Below, in pieces: positions 16,504 to 24,530 of a DNA stretch of 28,619 nucleotides. The stretch is taken from contig JAAZBA010000272.1 in assembly GCA_012514045.1 (NCBI GenBank), forward strand, positions 1 to 28,619, in the 5' to 3' direction. The position numbers and the translations under genes were made by a program. Numbering within the stretch: the first letter of the stretch is position 1; each line of letters begins with the position of its first letter. The DNA is from Clostridiales bacterium (GTDB lineage Bacteria > Bacillota > Clostridia > Oscillospirales > QAMX01). Below the pieces are notes generated by a model. It saw nothing but the letters and a program-made list of their open reading frames with translations. It ran no database searches and was not told where the DNA came from.

Positions 16504-17949
16504 ATGTATAATGTGCTTATCGCCGAGGACGAATTTCTCGTCAGGGTAGGTCTTGTCTCCACCGTTGAATGGGCGTCTTTAAGACTTAACGAACCTTTTA
16601 CGACGGCGGACGGGGCGAGAGCACTGGATTTATGCCTAACGGAAAACATTGATATACTCATAACCGACATACGCATGCCGGAGCTCAGCGGACTTGAACT
16701 TATCAAGCGCATAAGAAAACAGAACAACCGAATGAAGATCATAGTGGTCACCTGTCTTGAAGATTTCAGTACTCTCCACGAGGCCTTCACCCTCGGCATC
16801 TCCGGATATCTTCTCAAAGCCACTATGACAACCTCCGAGCTTGAGGAGCTTCTTATCAGAGTCAGGGATGAGCTTGACGCAAACCGGGAGATGTCCCTTT
16901 CTTCTTCCGATACAGTGAGCGATCTTCTTTTTAAAGTTGAGGAATCGGATGACATTGAGGCAGTTTTGGCAGTGAAGTTTGATTCCGACAATATCCTGGC
17001 CCTCCGCTCTGTCAGAGCTTTGATGCTTGAAAGACTGTCCTCACTGGGGAATGTTCAGGTTGTCGAAAAAGACCGTATTTCCTTTTTTTCTTTCCTTCGG
17101 AGCGCAAAATGCTCAGTCCATGCCATCCGCGTCCGCTTTACTGAAGCCTCCAAGTATATCCTCGACACCTTCTCCGTCACTTCCAGAGCTATTGCCTATT
17201 CCCCCGCCGGGAAAGCTGACTTTGCGCCTGTCTGCGATATCATGGAGGAGCTTCTCACGAAGGACAGCTTCCTTATCTCCGGATTCCTTCGGCTTGAAGA
17301 TGAAATGAAGCTTGTTATGCCTGATTTCGAAGAGCGGATATCTCTGCTTAGAGATGATGAGTTCTACTTCGGCTACAGGGCTTACGCCAAGAAAGATGAA
17401 TATATGTCCTGTCTGTCCTCCCTTGAAAACGAGTTGGTTACAGGCAGACTTCGCTTCCTCGATTCCCTCAGCCGGCTTTGCAATATGGTGTTTTCCTCAA
17501 ACAACGGGATTTATCCTCCGAGCGACAAATCTCGCTCATTTAAAGATTGCCTTTACTCCTTCCCCACCGCCCTTGAGGCTGTTGACGCTTTTATTGCCCT
17601 CTATCCGGAGGTAAATCTCTCAAGCTCCTATTCCACTGGTGTCGTTGAGTCAACGAAGTATATAAGGGAACACCTTACGGACAATATCTCCCTCTCTTTT
17701 ATGGCAAATATGCTGGGAATAAGCCAGAACTACTACGCTTCTCTTTTCAAATCCGCCGTGGGGGTCAATTTCAGCGAATATGTTGGGCGTGTAAGACTTG
17801 ACAAAGCCTGCGCACTGCTAAAGGACAAGAATATGTCCATATCCGATGTTTCCCGTTCCTGCGGGTTTTCCGATGTCACATACTTTACCCGCTATTTCAA
17901 GAGTGTAATAGGTCAGCCTCCCAATAAATGGAGATCCAGACATGAATAA
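16504..17949 (+). CDS. YesN-type response regulator with AraC DNA-binding domain
   Basis: 481 aa. The receiver domain (1-120) has EDE at 8-10, Asp55 (ITDIRMPE) as phospho-acceptor and Lys near 106 (YLLKA). A middle region of about 250 residues shows no domain I recognise. The C-terminal ~100 residues are a double helix-turn-helix AraC domain (SFMANMLGISQNYYASLFK; VSRSCGFSDVTYFTRYFK). AAAGGAGGTG lies 5 nt upstream. The stop overlaps the kinase start by 8 bp. Such regulators usually control sugar ABC transporter operons; here the neighbours are a carboxypeptidase and a fucosidase, so fucosyl-glycan use or wall response is the inferred regulon. Confidence 0.9.
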   Translation: MYNVLIAEDEFLVRVGLVSTVEWASLRLNEPFTTADGARALDLCLTENIDILITDIRMPELSGLELIKRIRKQNNRMKIIVVTCLEDFSTLHEAFTLGISGYLLKATMTTSELEELLIRVRDELDANREMSLSSSDTVSDLLFKVEESDDIEAVLAVKFDSDNILALRSVRALMLERLSSLGNVQVVEKDRISFFSFLRSAKCSVHAIRVRFTEASKYILDTFSVTSRAIAYSPAGKADFAPVCDIMEELLTKDSFLISGFLRLEDEMKLVMPDFEERISLLRDDEFYFGYRAYAKKDEYMSCLSSLENELVTGRLRFLDSLSRLCNMVFSSNNGIYPPSDKSRSFKDCLYSFPTALEAVDAFIALYPEVNLSSSYSTGVVESTKYIREHLTDNISLSFMANMLGISQNYYASLFKSAVGVNFSEYVGRVRLDKACALLKDKNMSISDVSRSCGFSDVTYFTRYFKSVIGQPPNKWRSRHE

Positions 17950-19741
17950 TACATTTTTCAGAAAAAAATCGTTTCTGCGCAGCATGATAGTCGGAACCCT
18001 TCTGTTTCTTATCCCGGCTATCGTGCTGCCTACTCTTATTACAGCAAATATCTACACAAAAAACATTCTTGATAGAAGAGAGACCTGGACGCTCTCCTCC
18101 TTTGCTGTGGCAGAGGAGCGAATCAACAAACTTCTCTACGATGCCCACACACTCTCTTATCATATTTCCCAGACTCCCGAATTTGAAAACTATCTCATCT
18201 CCGCCTCTGCTAGCGCACGCACAGTAAAAAAGCAGCGAAAGCTTGTAAAGATGCTGGATGACATGTTTGCGGAAAATCTTTTCCTAAACGGTTTGGTTTT
18301 CCTTAAGAGCAACGGCAGTGTGTTCGGTTCTACCCGCTCAAACCGCTTTATAAGCCTGGAAGATGCCAAGGCTCTCAATGAGCTGCGGGATTCACTTAAA
18401 CCTTCCTTTGCCATGCGCTGGGAAAGCGCTCTGCTTATTGACGAGATCCTGCCTTACCGCATTGACAGAGCGTTAACTGAGGCAGATATACACATATACG
18501 GCGTTCGTCGGCTTGTGTATACCTATGCTTTTTCTGAAAAGGTCAGCAATATTGATGTATTCGTGTCTGTCACTCAGGAATCTCTGGAAGAGTGTTTTGG
18601 TTTTCTCTCCGGTAAAACCACTGATGTTGTCCTTCTTGATTCCAACGGTCGGACAATCGCCGGAGGTGGACTTGCCTCCTTTGGGAAGATTCCCGAATTT
18701 TTCGAAGATCTATCCGCAGGGAAAAGCACAGGAAGCTTTCTGTACAACAAAGGCGCAGAGGACGAGCGGCATATAATTTACTACACCATGACCGGTACAG
18801 GCTGGATATTAGTAAACAGCACTCCGGTATCGGTTTACTCCGCCGGATCCAGAACGCTCATGCATACAACGTTTATAGTCGGCGGAATTGTCGTTCTTTT
18901 GATGTGTCTTATATACTCCATATGGGCTGTTCGCTTCTGTCGTCCCCTTGGGCGCATGACAAACACCCTTCGGAAGGTTGAAGAGGGAGACCTCGATATA
19001 AGACTTGAAGAGAACGCCTCCCAGTATGAGCTTCTCACCATGCAGAGACAGTTCAATCAAATGCTTGACAGCATAGAATTGCTGCTTAAACAGAGAGAAC
19101 AGGACGAGCAGGACAAGCTCAGGCTTGAGATGCGAAGCTTGCAGACCCAGATATCCCCCCACTTTATATATAATACCATAGCCTCTATCCGCTGGACCGC
19201 CACAATGTGCGGAGCCAACGTTGTGGCAGATATGCTCATATCCCTTGTGTCCCTCCTTCGTCCCGTATTCAGCGAATGGACTCTGGACTGGAGCCTTGAG
19301 GAGGAGCTTCGTTACATGAATGACTATCTGAAACTTATGCGGATTCGTTACGGCAACATGATTGAAGCACAGATTGAAAGCGACGAGAAAGCCTCCCATC
19401 TGATTGTTCCCCGGTTTATCCTCCAGCCCCTGCTGGAAAACTGCTGCGAGCACACCTCAATCACATCTCCTTTGGAGATCAGCCTTCGGACTGTATACGA
19501 GGGCGATCATTTGCTGATAACAGTAGACGACAACGGAAACGGCATGACACAGGAACGGCTTTCAGAAATACGCGACAGATTAAACCATCCCGATACGGAT
19601 GGTGACGGCATAGGTCTTGCAAATGTCAACAGGAGAATAAAGCTCTATTACGGAGAGAAATACGGTATTAAAATCGAAAGCACCGAGGGAATAGGCACTA
19701 CAGTTGTGCTCACCCTTGGGGTAAAAAGAAGAAAAAGTTGA
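17942..19741 (+). CDS. YesM-type sensor histidine kinase
   Basis: 599 aa. Membrane helices lie at about 13-36 and 309-331, enclosing a dCache-like extracytoplasmic sensor of about 270 residues. HAMP follows (332-385), then a coiled coil and the His_kinase motif QTQISPHFIYNT with His407. The ATPase domain has LQPLLENCCEHT, VDDNGNGM and GDGIGLANVNRR. The family consensus is QINPHFLYNT, so Ser replaces Asn and Ile replaces Leu. It should phosphorylate the regulator encoded directly upstream, with an 8-bp overlap. The ligand is probably an extracellular sugar by family analogy, not shown here. Confidence 0.9.
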   Translation: MNNTFFRKKSFLRSMIVGTLLFLIPAIVLPTLITANIYTKNILDRRETWTLSSFAVAEERINKLLYDAHTLSYHISQTPEFENYLISASASARTVKKQRKLVKMLDDMFAENLFLNGLVFLKSNGSVFGSTRSNRFISLEDAKALNELRDSLKPSFAMRWESALLIDEILPYRIDRALTEADIHIYGVRRLVYTYAFSEKVSNIDVFVSVTQESLEECFGFLSGKTTDVVLLDSNGRTIAGGGLASFGKIPEFFEDLSAGKSTGSFLYNKGAEDERHIIYYTMTGTGWILVNSTPVSVYSAGSRTLMHTTFIVGGIVVLLMCLIYSIWAVRFCRPLGRMTNTLRKVEEGDLDIRLEENASQYELLTMQRQFNQMLDSIELLLKQREQDEQDKLRLEMRSLQTQISPHFIYNTIASIRWTATMCGANVVADMLISLVSLLRPVFSEWTLDWSLEEELRYMNDYLKLMRIRYGNMIEAQIESDEKASHLIVPRFILQPLLENCCEHTSITSPLEISLRTVYEGDHLLITVDDNGNGMTQERLSEIRDRLNHPDTDGDGIGLANVNRRIKLYYGEKYGIKIESTEGIGTTVVLTLGVKRRKS

Positions 19742-19752
19742 GGAACATGTTT

Positions 19753-20238
19753 ATGGGAGAGTTCATCATAAGAGACGCACGGGAAGATGACTGCGAAGGA
19801 ATTGTGTCGCTCATATATGAGCTGGCGGTTTATGAGCATCTTGAAAAGAATTTCGCCGCCACTGCCGAGAATCTGCGACACTCCCTGTTTACGGAACGCG
19901 TAGCAAGGAGTGCAGTAGCAGAGCTTCAGGGCGAGCTTGTGGGCTACGCTGTATACTTCCGGAACTTTTCTACCTTTCTTTGCCGGGGAGGAATGTATTT
20001 GGAGGATCTTTATGTCAAGCAAAGCAGAAGAAAGATGGGCATAGGCTTTGCGCTTCTAAGCTATGTGGCGAAACGGGCGGAGGAGCTCAACTGCGGCAGA
20101 CTCGAGTGGTGCTGTCTGGACTGGAACAAACCCTCTATTGAGTTCTACAGATCCATAGGCGCTCAGCCTTTGGAAGATTTTACAATCTACAGACTGACAG
20201 GAGAAAGAATAACAAAACTTGCGGAGGTATTCAAATGA
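19753..20238 (+). CDS. GNAT acetyltransferase, diamine/thialysine (SSAT2-like) type
   Basis: 161 aa from ATG 19753. The sequence follows the spermidine/thialysine acetyltransferase pattern closely: IIRDAREDDCEGIVSLIYEL, VYEHLEK, FRNFSTFLCRGGMYLEDLYV, RRKMGIGFALL (acetyl-CoA pyrophosphate loop) and LEWCCLDWNKPSIEFYRSIG. The family moves acetyl from acetyl-CoA to a primary amine of polyamines or lysine analogues. The start is set by GAGG at 19740-19743, 9 nt before ATG 19753; ATG 19747 would be only 3 nt away. It follows the kinase by 11 bp and overlaps the fucosidase start by 4 bp, so it is firmly within this operon. Confidence 0.85.
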   Translation: MGEFIIRDAREDDCEGIVSLIYELAVYEHLEKNFAATAENLRHSLFTERVARSAVAELQGELVGYAVYFRNFSTFLCRGGMYLEDLYVKQSRRKMGIGFALLSYVAKRAEELNCGRLEWCCLDWNKPSIEFYRSIGAQPLEDFTIYRLTGERITKLAEVFK

Positions 20239-21425
20239 ATAACAAACTGGGTATGTTTATCCACTGGGGCATATACTCCATCTACGGTATCCATGAGCAG
20301 GTGCTGGCAAGGTACGATCTGCCGAAGAACGAATACGAAGCTTCGGTAAAGGAGTTCAATCCCACGGAATTTGATGCTGAAAGCATCGTGCTGTTGGCGA
20401 AAAACGCAGGAATGAAGTATATATGCTTTACGGCTAAGCATCACGACGGATTCTGCATGTGGGACACGAAATACACGGACTACAACATTATGAACACCCC
20501 ATATAACAGGGATATTCTGCGTATGCTAGCCGACGCCTGCGATAAGCACGGCATAGCCTTGAGCATATACTATTCAAATCCTGACTGGCATCATCCCAGC
20601 GCATATAATCACCTGTCCTCACATCAGTGGAAATCCGATCCGGATACCTCGAATCCTGCAGCGTACCGGGAGTTTGTAAAAAACCAGCTCAGGGAGCTAT
20701 GCTCAAACTACGGGAAGCTCTACACCTTTTTCTGGGACATTCCGCCTCGTTATGAGGACAGAAGCTTCAACGAATTGATCCGAAGCCTTCAGCCCGGTAT
20801 CCTCATCAACAACCGGGGCTACGACGAGGGTGACTTTGCCACTCCCGAGCGTACAGTGCCGGAAGGCAGCCGATTTAAGACTTTGACAGAAGCCTGTCAG
20901 TCGGTGGGCTCCCAGAGCTGGGGCTATAGGACGAACGAGGATTACTACTCAGCAAGATATCTCATGAGCTCAATTGACAAGATCATGGCAATGGGGGGAA
21001 GCTATCTGCTAAACATCGGTCCCATGCCCTCCGGGCTTGTGGACAGCCGCTCCGAGGGGCTCATCCGTCGGGTAGGCAGCTGGTATAACAAGGTCTCCCA
21101 TTCTCTCAAGGATACGGAGGAGGACACGTTCGGGTATGAAATCTATGGTGACGACAAGTTCATTGCCATTAAAAAGGGCGGTAAAACATACCTTCACTTC
21201 TATGAAGGCATGAAAATCGCCGCCATCAGCTTCACCAAGTGGCCGGGTATCCCGGTTAAGGCGGTGCTTCTGAACAGCGGCGAGAAACTTAAGGTCGCAT
21301 ACGAGCGTCTGCCGGAGCTCTTTTGGTTTAGGCAGGAGAAAAGCGATGACCATGTACTCAGAATAAGGGACATACCGGTGGATGACTACCCCGATGAGCC
21401 CATTGTGATTGAACTTACATGGTGA
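20235..21425 (+). CDS. GH29 alpha-L-fucosidase, cytoplasmic
   Basis: 396 aa. Family 29 features are clear: LGMFIHWGIYSIYG at the start, KYICFTAKHHDGFCMWDTKY (substrate-binding His pair at 69-70), YYSNPDW and TFFWDIPPR, where Asp168 sits at the nucleophile position (commonly WFDG in the family). MGGSYLLNIGPMPSG and a C-terminal beta domain follow. It removes alpha-linked L-fucose with retention. There is no signal peptide, so it would act on imported oligosaccharides, yet no transporter lies nearby. The start overlaps the acetyltransferase stop (ATGA). The last 11 bp overlap the end of the convergent kdpE-type gene. Confidence 0.9.
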   Translation: MNNKLGMFIHWGIYSIYGIHEQVLARYDLPKNEYEASVKEFNPTEFDAESIVLLAKNAGMKYICFTAKHHDGFCMWDTKYTDYNIMNTPYNRDILRMLADACDKHGIALSIYYSNPDWHHPSAYNHLSSHQWKSDPDTSNPAAYREFVKNQLRELCSNYGKLYTFFWDIPPRYEDRSFNELIRSLQPGILINNRGYDEGDFATPERTVPEGSRFKTLTEACQSVGSQSWGYRTNEDYYSARYLMSSIDKIMAMGGSYLLNIGPMPSGLVDSRSEGLIRRVGSWYNKVSHSLKDTEEDTFGYEIYGDDKFIAIKKGGKTYLHFYEGMKIAAISFTKWPGIPVKAVLLNSGEKLKVAYERLPELFWFRQEKSDDHVLRIRDIPVDDYPDEPIVIELTW

Positions 21426-22131
21426 CAATAAGCTCGTTGTCCGGCATCCTATAGCCTACCCCCACCTCTGTGCGGATGTATCGGGGCTCCGCCGGGTTTT
21501 TCTCCAGCTTACGGCGGATGTTTGCCATGTTTACCCTGAGAATCTGGTTGTCTCTGTCGGTATAGGGTCCCCATACGTTTCTTAAGATAAAGTCATATGT
21601 TAGTACCCTGCCTCCATGGAGACAAAGCAGCATGACTATTTTGTACTCTATCTTTGTCAGGTGCAACTCCTCCCCGTCAAGGGTGACTCTTCGGCGTATC
21701 ATATCCACACACAGTCCTCCGGATTTGTATATTCCGGATTCATTAGGCGCCTCTGCCGCGGTTATACCATGACGGAGCGCCGTTCTTATTCTCGCCAGCA
21801 TTTCGGAGGTACCAAAGGGTTTTGTTATGTAGTCGTCTGCACCAAGATCCAGCGCCTCTACCTTATCATACTCACGATCTCTTGCGGACACCACAATTAT
21901 TGGTACCGCCGACCATTTTCTCACCGACTTAATAATTTGAATCCCATCCATGTCGGGCAACCCCAGATCCAGCAGAATAAGGTCGGGACAGTGTGAGGAT
22001 ATCATTGTCTCCGCCTGCTGTCCGTTTTTCGCTGTTTTTACAATGTAGTCGTTGGCCTGCAAAATTGCCGCCATGAAGTTGGCGATATTTGTCTCATCCT
22101 CAACTATGAGTATGGTCTGCTTCGTGCTCAT
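21415..22131 (-). CDS. KdpE-type OmpR-family response regulator (orphan)
   Basis: 238 aa from ATG 22131. The receiver has EDE at 11-13, Asp55 (LLDLGLPD) and DYITKPF. The winged helix shows KdpE-like signatures: VLTYDFILRNVWGP, ILRVNMANIRRKLEKNP and RYIRTEVGVGYRM. KdpE controls high-affinity K+ uptake together with the kinase KdpD; neither kdpD nor kdpFABC is in the window, so target and partner are unknown. AAAGGAA precedes ATG 22131; an in-frame ATG at 22197 has no site. It lies 67 bp downstream of the GT4-CsaB gene and may share its transcript. Confidence 0.87.
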   Translation of the reverse strand: MSTKQTILIVEDETNIANFMAAILQANDYIVKTAKNGQQAETMISSHCPDLILLDLGLPDMDGIQIIKSVRKWSAVPIIVVSARDREYDKVEALDLGADDYITKPFGTSEMLARIRTALRHGITAAEAPNESGIYKSGGLCVDMIRRRVTLDGEELHLTKIEYKIVMLLCLHGGRVLTYDFILRNVWGPYTDRDNQILRVNMANIRRKLEKNPAEPRYIRTEVGVGYRMPDNELIVTM

Positions 22132-22198
22132 AATAATTTCCTTTCTGCATAATGCAGCGATTATTCGCAGGGAATCTTTCATCGACGGATTTATCACA

Positions 22199-24415
22199 TT
22201 ATTTGCCCAACAGCTTTCTTGCTTTTGATATGTTTTTCTTTGCCTTTGCTCTCAATTCTTCTATGTTTCTCCGAAGCTCTTCTCTGTCACATACTGCAAG
22301 GTCGTCAACAAAGCGCTTCAATGTGTCATTACTTGCCTCCTCAAGCGTGCAAAAGCGGTTCTGACCGATGTATCTCATAAAACCCTCCACCTTCATATCA
22401 TATATGACGCCCGCGGAGGGGACGGATACTATAGATGCAAACACAAGGGAATGGAGTCTCATACCGATTACGCCGCTCATCCTTTGGAGCATACCGATTG
22501 TTACGGCGCTGTCATATCGGTTTTTAACAACGTAGGGTTTATGCTTCATATTTTTTGCCACCTGCTTCCCTACAGAATCGTCTCTCGGCAATTCTATAGG
22601 GAGTATCACCGTCTCAAGACCGTATTTTTCGAAGGCATAATCTCCAGCGGCAGCTACGCTTTCAACAATTTTGTCAAAGCCCTGCCAAGGGCGCATGCAC
22701 AAGCAAAGATATTTGCCATCATGCGGTATATTCTCCTTTTCGAATGCGGCTCTTATCTGCTCCTCTGGCGCCGGGGAGAGGTTGAGGGTCGGGTCAGCGG
22801 AGAGGATTATATCCGGTTTATTCACTCCAAGCCTTTTAAGCTCCTCCCTTGAGCCATCCTCCCTAAGGGTTATCATGTCCACATTTTTGTTTATTACAAA
22901 AGCGCTGATTTTTCTGTTCCAGGCTTTTCTCACCGGACCTATGCCGCAGCCGTACATCATAACATTGCAGCCTACGGATTTCGCCGTAAAAAGCGTCCAC
23001 AGATAGAAATAAAGGCTTCGGCTTGAGGTTATGTCCTGTATTAAGCTGCCGCCGCCGTTGATGTAGAGCTTACTGCGGCGGAAAGCCGCCATGGCTTTGA
23101 AGATATTGAAGGTGTAGACAGAATCCACTCTGTAACGCAGCTTTGTGGTCATGGAATCCTTTGACATGACAGTTATGGGCATATCTCGGTCTATTTCCCG
23201 CATTTCCGCCAATATCGCATCAAGAATGGCATCGTCCCCGGCGTTGCCTTTTCCGTAGGCTCCGCATATTGTGACACCCCTTCGCTTCTTTCTGTCAGGG
23301 TGCCGGCGCAGAACTGTCTTATATATCTCAAACTGGTCAAGAGCCATCCTGTCAAGGGAGCATTTATCGCTTGCCTTTTCATAGAGCTTGTCCGCCATGG
23401 TCTTTCTAAGCTCGTCATCGTTTGCAAGCTTAGCGAGCCTGTCTCCCAGCGTTTCGTAATCCCCAGGTTCCATTATATAGCCGTCTACGGAGTCGGTTAC
23501 CACTTCAGGAAGTCCTCCCACGTTTGATACCACCGTGGCACACCTCTCCCGTATGCCTTCCAGCACACTGTATGGGAAAGCCTCTGACACGGAGCAGATG
23601 ACATTTATATCAATGGACGCGAAATATTCCCTCATAGAGGAAATCCAGCCGGCAAAGGTTACGTATTTATCGATTTTCAGCTCCCTTGCCAGGTTTTCCA
23701 GCATCTGCCTGTCCTCCCCGTCGCCAGCGATGACAAGCTTTAGGCGGGGAGCCTCTTCTTTCGCTTCCTTAAATGCCCTCAGGAGAGTGGGTACATCCTT
23801 TACCGCCGTGAGCCTCGCGGCGATGCCCACAATTATATCTCCTTCCTTATAATCACAACCGAGACTCTCAAGGTATGCTTTTCTGTCAGAGAGGTTATAG
23901 CCTCCGTCGAAGTCTATGCCGTTGTAGATTACGAACATGGAACTCGCATTGAAACCTCTGGATATCATAAGGCGGGCGGTTTTGTCGGATACACAGGTAT
24001 AATAGTCGATTCTCGGCAGCATACAGGCGTTTATTGCGCCATAGAGCTTTCCCACAAGAGAGCGTCCCATGTAGTCACGCTTGTAATCTGAATGGAGGGT
24101 AGTGACCAGGGGCTTTCGGCAGGAATGCTTAAGCATAACGCCCATCATGTTAGCTCGCGCGCCGTGGCAGTGGACAATATCCGGACTAAAATCCTCACAA
24201 ACCGCCTTAAGACGGCGCAGATCCTCAATGGGGTTCTTTATTTCAATTATCTCTACGTCGATTCCCTGACTTATGGCTTCGTCGGAAAACACGCCGCTGC
24301 GGAAGCTGACAAGCTTTATTTTGACATATTTTCTTATGCGCGACAAAAGAGATATTACCGCGGGTTTCGCCCCTCCCTTATCTCCTCCGCCTATTATGTG
24401 AAGCACCTTTATCAT
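22199..24415 (-). CDS. csaB: Fusion protein: GT4 glycosyltransferase + CsaB-type polysaccharide pyruvyltransferase
   Basis: 738 aa with two enzymes in one chain. Residues 1-370 form a GT-B glycosyltransferase of family 4 (VLHIIGGGDKGGA; VHCHGARAN; IAGDGEDRQMLE; an E-x7-E motif at Glu278/Glu286). Residues 380-738 match CsaB: GAYGKGNAGDDAILDAILAE, YINGGGSLIQD, GCGIGPV and GMRLHSLVFA with the expected Arg-His. CsaB puts ketal pyruvate on a secondary cell-wall polymer, the ligand for SLH-domain surface proteins. Joining it to a GT4 module suggests coupled sugar addition and pyruvylation. The start ATG 24415 has GGAGA upstream. A flippase diverges from the same intergenic region. Confidence 0.9.
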   Translation of the reverse strand: MIKVLHIIGGGDKGGAKPAVISLLSRIRKYVKIKLVSFRSGVFSDEAISQGIDVEIIEIKNPIEDLRRLKAVCEDFSPDIVHCHGARANMMGVMLKHSCRKPLVTTLHSDYKRDYMGRSLVGKLYGAINACMLPRIDYYTCVSDKTARLMISRGFNASSMFVIYNGIDFDGGYNLSDRKAYLESLGCDYKEGDIIVGIAARLTAVKDVPTLLRAFKEAKEEAPRLKLVIAGDGEDRQMLENLARELKIDKYVTFAGWISSMREYFASIDINVICSVSEAFPYSVLEGIRERCATVVSNVGGLPEVVTDSVDGYIMEPGDYETLGDRLAKLANDDELRKTMADKLYEKASDKCSLDRMALDQFEIYKTVLRRHPDRKKRRGVTICGAYGKGNAGDDAILDAILAEMREIDRDMPITVMSKDSMTTKLRYRVDSVYTFNIFKAMAAFRRSKLYINGGGSLIQDITSSRSLYFYLWTLFTAKSVGCNVMMYGCGIGPVRKAWNRKISAFVINKNVDMITLREDGSREELKRLGVNKPDIILSADPTLNLSPAPEEQIRAAFEKENIPHDGKYLCLCMRPWQGFDKIVESVAAAGDYAFEKYGLETVILPIELPRDDSVGKQVAKNMKHKPYVVKNRYDSAVTIGMLQRMSGVIGMRLHSLVFASIVSVPSAGVIYDMKVEGFMRYIGQNRFCTLEEASNDTLKRFVDDLAVCDREELRRNIEELRAKAKKNISKARKLLGK

Positions 24416-24456
24416 AACATTCTGTCTCCGGCGTTTATTTATTAAAATATATGATG

Positions 24457-24485
24457 TTGCATTTTATTATATGATATTATATAAT
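24457..24485 (+). promoter_or_regulatory. Promoter of the flippase gene
   Basis: TTGCAT (24457-24462), 17 nt, consensus TATAAT (24480-24485). Transcription would start near 24492, 36 nt before the TTG start. Its -10 overlaps the -10 of an opposite-strand promoter. Confidence 0.72.
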
Positions 24486-24504
24486 AACTTAGCTGAAAAG
24501 TAAA
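24476..24504 (-). promoter_or_regulatory. Promoter of the GT4-csaB gene
   Basis: On the minus strand TTTACT (24504-24499), 17 nt, TATAAT (24481-24476). The start would be near 24469, giving a leader of about 54 nt. The two divergent promoters share base pairs 24476-24485, so polymerase probably cannot occupy both at once. Confidence 0.6.
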
Positions 24505-24514
24505 GAACTTAAAT

Positions 24515-24530
24515 GGAGGTACTCCTCTTG
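24515..24530 (+). promoter_or_regulatory. Ribosome binding site that decides a TTG start
   Basis: GGAGGT (24515-24520) lies 8 nt before TTG 24528-24530. The in-frame ATG at 24513 overlaps this site and has none of its own, so TTG is the better start for the flippase. Confidence 0.65.

Noticed and set aside
21415..22131. Part of a kdp potassium operon
   Set aside because: No kdpD or kdpFABC sequence is visible on either side.
24513..24515. ATG 24513 as flippase start
   Set aside because: It overlaps the GGAGGT site and has no site of its own; TTG 24528 is 8 nt downstream of that site.
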